Shown: positions 59,531 to 64,000 of the stretch, piece after piece
Position numbering within the stretch: the first letter of the stretch is position 1
Layout: every line of letters begins with the position of its first letter
Origin: Cichorium intybus
Lineage: Eukaryota > Streptophyta > Magnoliopsida > Asterales > Asteraceae
DNA: 64,000 nt
Direction of reading: 5' to 3'
Assembly (NCBI GenBank): GCA_023525715.1
Contig: CM042012.1
Span: forward strand, 39,473,689 to 39,537,688
Program-made: the position numbers and the translations under genes
Notes under the pieces: model-generated
Told to the model about the DNA's origin: nothing
Database searches by the model: none
The model's input: only the letters and a program-made list of their open reading frames with translations

Positions 59531-62440
59531 GGAGAACTGTAACATCACTAAAACATGTATGTATACTTAAATTAGCATGTTGGTAAGATGACTTGTATGA
59601 TTGGGAAGTTTGTGACTTATATGATAGGATTTTGAAAATAAGTTAACATGATAAATGTATAAATTGATTGAATTTTGGAATTTGTGATTTTTTAGTGATA
59701 TATGTTGAGTGGAATGTTCATTAAATAACTTAATATCAAGTCTAGGTGCAGTGGTGAAGGATTTTGAGCAAAGAGTTGTGAGATATAAAAAGTTAGGCAA
59801 AATTTCCGTAACAGATGATTTAGCTCTGCTATCTTCTATTGGGATAGCAGCGCTAATGAAAGTAGGTTGCGATTTGGTGCATTTATTATCAAAGTAAGTA
59901 GTTGGTGGAAATTATGAGTTAGCGATGCTAAATGTCATTAACGGAGCTAACAATAAGTGTTAGTGGCGCTAAAGTCTGATGACAACAAAACCCACTAAGC
60001 TTAGTTAGTCAGTCATCCTTTGGAAAAAGGGGTTTAGGTCAGGGAAAAGAGGAAAAATGACTATTAGAAAGGGGATTGATCCAACCTACGACTCTATGGT
60101 GAAATTCCATCAAAATTGGTGTTAAAATCAAGAAATCATGATAAAAAATGTTTATTTAGTTAAGATTTTGATTATAAAAGTCTTGATTATTGAGATGTTA
60201 ATGGAGTAAGAGTAATAGAGGTTATATGTTAGTGTTATGGTTGGGTTGTATTAAGGATGTTACTGCTTTAGTAAGATTTAAAGGTAAAATGAGTGGAAGA
60301 TGGTAATTTCAGGGTTAAATGCAGTGAATAGCAATGTACTTTCCTAGGTTTGTTTGCTATAATATCCTACTCTTATGTCTACTTATTACAACACCATACA
60401 TGACTAAAATCTACCCATTTACATGTATTTTTGTTGATATGCTTAACTACATCAACTTGTGACTTAATTGAATAATGTCATAATTACATAGTTGAGGCAT
60501 AAGTAATCAGAGAGATTGAAATGTGGATTGCTAAATATGAGTGAAATTAAATGGTTAGGGATTTAGGCTAGTTATGAGCTAATGACCAGAGTGTGTAGTA
60601 AGTTGAATTATCTGCATGCTTTTTGGAATTTTCTTTTTATCGTATTAAAGGCTACAATCATGGTCTTTGTTGTCATTATAGCATCATTTTTGGATTTTTG
60701 CACTTCCAAAATGGATTAAAAATCTCACATCTCATAGAATCAAGTTTCAACAAACATTCTTCAATTCTTAGTATTCACCTATATTTAATCGAGATAGGGC
60801 TATGCTAGAAGAAACTGAGGTTGTGAAAGTAATTGACATTGACAGTCAGAAGGTTGTTCCCGACTTTTGTACATTTGTCACCACTTTCACGACAGTTAGA
60901 GTTTTGTAGGAGAAAAAACTCTTTGGACCAAATTGACCCAAACCAGAACCAAAACCAGAATCGGTACTGAAACGGATCGAATTACACACAAGTGGGTCGG
61001 TCCTCAGTTCCATCTATTAGGTTGTTTCAGTTATCTGTTCTAGCTGGTTTGGTTACACCAGGTTCAGGTTTTCAGGTTTTACCCAGAACCGAACCGGAAA
61101 CTCATTTATGTGTGTGTGTGTGTGTTTGTATTTTGAGATCTTTAGATGGATCTCCATGTCGAAAATTAACCGATGGTTACTGGTTATGTGTAACACTCTC
61201 ATCAACTTATTAGTAAGTGTCGTGATAAACATGTTGAACAACAATAACGTATCAAAACAATTGAAGTTTTCTTTAATTCTCCATTATAGCAATGCTTAAA
61301 TACTATCAAACCCGGTGTAAACAAACCTGCTAGAACAATTTGCACCAAGTTCGGGTCTTAGTAAACAAATTGTTAAAATTCAAATAAATTAAAGTTTTCT
61401 TTAATTCAAAACTATTGAAGTTTTCTTCAATTCTCCATTAGCTTCCTTTAATTTTTAATACCTTTATAGGGATATTGCACCAAGTTTATTCTGGATTTGA
61501 TTGTATTTATGTATTAATTAAAATTCAAATAAATTAATTGCATGTTCTATATCTTCTTTTTATATTCTTATTATACTAAATTTTCCAATCGCACTTATGA
61601 TATTGGGGATCCCAAAAGAATATAAACTCGTTATTAAAAAAATCATGACCATAAATATGTCTATTATTTGAAAGTTGAAACTAGCTTTGTCGAGAATTGG
61701 ATTTGGGCTACCCAATTTTAACTTTTGTTATATTTTAATCCATTTACATAATTTAATAAGCATCATACATAAATATGTCTATTGCTTGAACAATATATTC
61801 TTTTAGAACAACTTGCCAATACATTAATATTATCATCACTTTTTAGGAAAACAAAGAATTTTGATTCAAGAAGATGAAGGCGACTAAAATACGATGATTT
61901 ATATTTTAATTGTAATTTGAAGAAAATAATTACTTTTTAAACTATGTCATATGAATATTAAGTTATTATATTTATTCTTGTAAAAAGTTCTTTTATATCA
62001 TAAAAACTAACCAAATACACAATGTGGGCCAAAAACAAAATTGGACCAAACCTTTCATTTTCAACATACGAGGAGTCGAGTCGAGGTCCTCGGGGACAAA
62101 CTGTGTAATTTTATTTTTTAAACGTAAATTATGGACTTTCAAATATGTTTTTTTTATAACTTTTTTTCGTTATTTTTTTGTTGATCCTTTATTATAATAG
62201 TGTGCGTTTTGAAGCAATGTTATTCACATCCGGATCTTAATCTTAGAATCGCACAATCTTAATATCACAATTTTCATTATCATCTCAATTAGACCTGATT
62301 TGAATTATAATCTGCCATAAAATCGTAGGATCTATTTTAGTATCGTAAGATCTTACCATATTTCGATCCTACATTTTCCTTTGGGTGTTGCTAAATAAAC
62401 ACTTTATCTACACCTCTAAACAAAAGTTAAATAGTTGGGT
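59531..62440. other. Intergenic, mostly unrecognised
   Basis: A stretch of AACC(A/G)GAACC-like units with partial inverted symmetry lies at about 60935-61105, next to a (TG)n run (61108-61125). No gene is supported. Confidence 0.4.
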
Positions 62441-62600
62441 TATTGCTACTGTAGCACCATAAACTTTCGATTTTTACCCGATTTGGTCCTTAAACTTTTT
62501 TTTTTTGCGCAATAGATCATTAAACTTTTACAAAACGTGTCAAATTAGGGAAAATCGAGGGTTTTAATAAGTTAGCCGGTTGAACATGATGACATGGAAT
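62440..62600 (+). other. Possible 5' terminal region of the MULE
   Basis: Sequence such as GATTTGGTCCTTAAACTTT resembles plant Mutator-type terminal repeats and lies about 200 bp upstream of the transposase start. The partner end would be outside the window, so this is unverified. Confidence 0.25.
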
Positions 62601-62783
62601 AAGTTATATAATTTCATGAATGTATGATTGCCACGTAATTATATGTTATATTAGTGAGACCCAAATCAGTGAACCTACAACACAACACGAACGAAGCTCA
62701 AACTAGGTTTTGATGCGATTAAATGGAGAGAATCAGAGAAGCTGAAGAAATGACGAGTTCGAACCTTGAGCCTCAGAGAGTAT

Positions 62784-64000
62784 ATGCGACTGTGGAGCTC
62801 AACTATCAAGGGGTGTTTCGTCGATGTCCATTCTAGTATGACCTATTCCGAGTGTGTTACTTTCTTGGAAAAATTCATGCATGAAGATTGTAAGAAACTT
62901 TACTACTGTAAACCAGACGAACCCATGTATAAAGGCCTTCGGCCTATTGCAAATGATATGGATTACGCAACTTTTATTTTCATTGCTTATGGTACGGTTG
63001 GCAAAATATCGATATACGTAGATCATATTGGTGACGAGTTAGAGGATTGGGTTGATTCAGATAAAGAAAATGAGGAACATGATTCATGTATTGTGGGTGG
63101 GGAAAATAGAGATGATACAGCCAATCTTAGGGATGTTGCATTGGATTATACAGACGAACCAATTAGTATGAACAGAACATCAGGTGATGTGTTCCTTAGT
63201 AAACTATGTGCTCGGGATGAGGAGGACAACAATATTGGTCCAGATGATGAGGGGGAAAGTGAAGAAACAATCCAAAAGCATTCAATTTTTAATGATTCTT
63301 TACCCTGGAAGTAGCAAAAACCCATACTTGGTATGAGGTTTAAGAACCATGGCCAACTAAAACACATGTTGTGTAACTATGTTGTGGTGAATGGGTACCA
63401 ACTATGCTTTGAAAAAAATGATAGTAAAAGGTTGTTGGTTAAGTGTTGTAAGAGTGAATGTTTATTCAGGTTATGGGCCTCTTGGATGACTGAAGATGAA
63501 AGTTTCCAGATTAAGTCTTTGAAGATTGACCATAATTATGCAAGAAATTTTAAGTTAGGGTCACTAGTAACATATGCATGGATAGGGAGTCACTATACCA
63601 AGGAGATTATAGCTACGCAGAAGCTGAGTGTAAGAAAATTGAGACTTGAAGTTATGAAGAAATTTGGTATTCAGGTCAGTCTTGGGCAATGTAGAAGAGC
63701 AAAAACTTATGCACTTCAACTTATAGAAGGAAATATTGTTGATCACTATGCCAATCTATGGTCATATGGTGAGGAGATAAGGAGATCGAATCACGGGTCT
63801 ACTATGAAGATTAATGTGAACTGCATGCCAGATGGGAAGAACTACTTCAACAAGTTCTATGTTTGTTTTGATGGAGTGAAAAGGGGATGGCTACAAGGAT
63901 GTAGAAGGGTCATAAGTCTTGATGGTTGTTTTTTAAAGGGTATTTGTAAAGGAGAATTGCTAAGTGTTGTGGGAAGGGATGTTAATAACGAGTTGTTCCC
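62784..64000 (+). pseudogene. Mutator-like (MULE) transposase, continues beyond the window
   Basis: The N-terminal PB1-like segment (SMTYSECVTFLEKFMHEDCK, then GLRPIANDMDYATFIFIAYG) is followed by an acidic linker to 63311. A TAG at 63312-63314 interrupts the frame, which continues as QKPILGMRFKNHGQLKHML with LLVKCCKSECLFRLWASWM (the DUF/FAR1-like zinc-binding region) and IQVSLGQCRRAKTYALQLIE. It reaches the start of the DDE catalytic domain, CRRVISLDGCFLKG, with the first Asp at 63921-63923. The remaining catalytic residues lie off the right edge. Apart from the stop the frame is long and well conserved. The stop could be a point mutation (Glu or Lys codon) or spliced out. The proper start may lie upstream in another frame, near 62723. 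Confidence 0.88.

Overview
The window looks like nuclear DNA of a eudicot plant. It is AT-rich and intron-containing, it carries two plant genes with canonical GT-AG introns, and most of the rest is transposable elements of plant type. The retrotransposon style resembles what I know from Asteraceae, but that is inference. I see no operons, CRISPR arrays, tRNA or rRNA genes.

Only two ordinary genes can be supported in full. One is a nuclear FKBP-type peptidyl-prolyl isomerase/histone chaperone of the FKBP53 type (46703-48829, + strand, 9 exons, 427 aa). The other is a cytosolic enolase (51669-54711, - strand, 15 exons, 445 aa). They converge, with what looks like a solo LTR (49084-50524) between their 3' ends.

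Left flank, 1-15 kb: a Ty1/copia element whose 5' part (gag plus half an LTR) is inverted relative to its RT-RNase H half and 3' LTR. It abuts a CACTA-type terminus at 4610. Next come exon-like blocks including an AMP-deaminase fragment with its intron and a possible Helitron 3' end. A TIR element sits inside a (TA)n tract. An hAT-type MITE, an inverted pair of 325-bp MITEs and long (TA)n arrays follow, then a decayed hAT transposase piece.

15.4-35.5 kb is one Ty3/gypsy element on the minus strand (3' LTR, integrase, RNase H and RT remnants) split by two nested Ty1/copia insertions. Copia B is 17464-27063 (minus, TSD CTTAG) and copia A is 28440-34869 (plus, TSD AAAGT). Both have paired LTRs, an initiator-Met-tRNA-type primer site and a perfect 5-bp target duplication. 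Copia B carries a gag-like frame and no recognisable pol, plus an inverted repeat of about 2 kb in its leader. Copia A has only decayed gag and RT.

35839-38389 is a compact, apparently very young element. It has two 333-bp LTRs that I read as identical, TSD TAGGG, and a single open Gag-protease frame without integrase or RT, so it is a TR-GAG-like non-autonomous retrotransposon. 38956-40455 is a Mutator-type element with about 245-bp TIRs and a perfect 9-bp TSD. 43152-43650 is a second hAT MITE with a near-perfect 8-bp TSD. 44237-45428 is a truncated LINE.

Right flank, 55-64 kb: intergenic DNA with an unexplained cluster of a 14-bp palindrome, another (TA)n array and two same-strand Mutator-like transposase copies. 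The second copy runs off the window.

Nothing here is convincingly a new biological system. The best leads are the TR-GAG element, the inverted copia structure, the large palindrome in copia B, the transposon-borne AMP-deaminase fragment and the palindromic 14-mer cluster.
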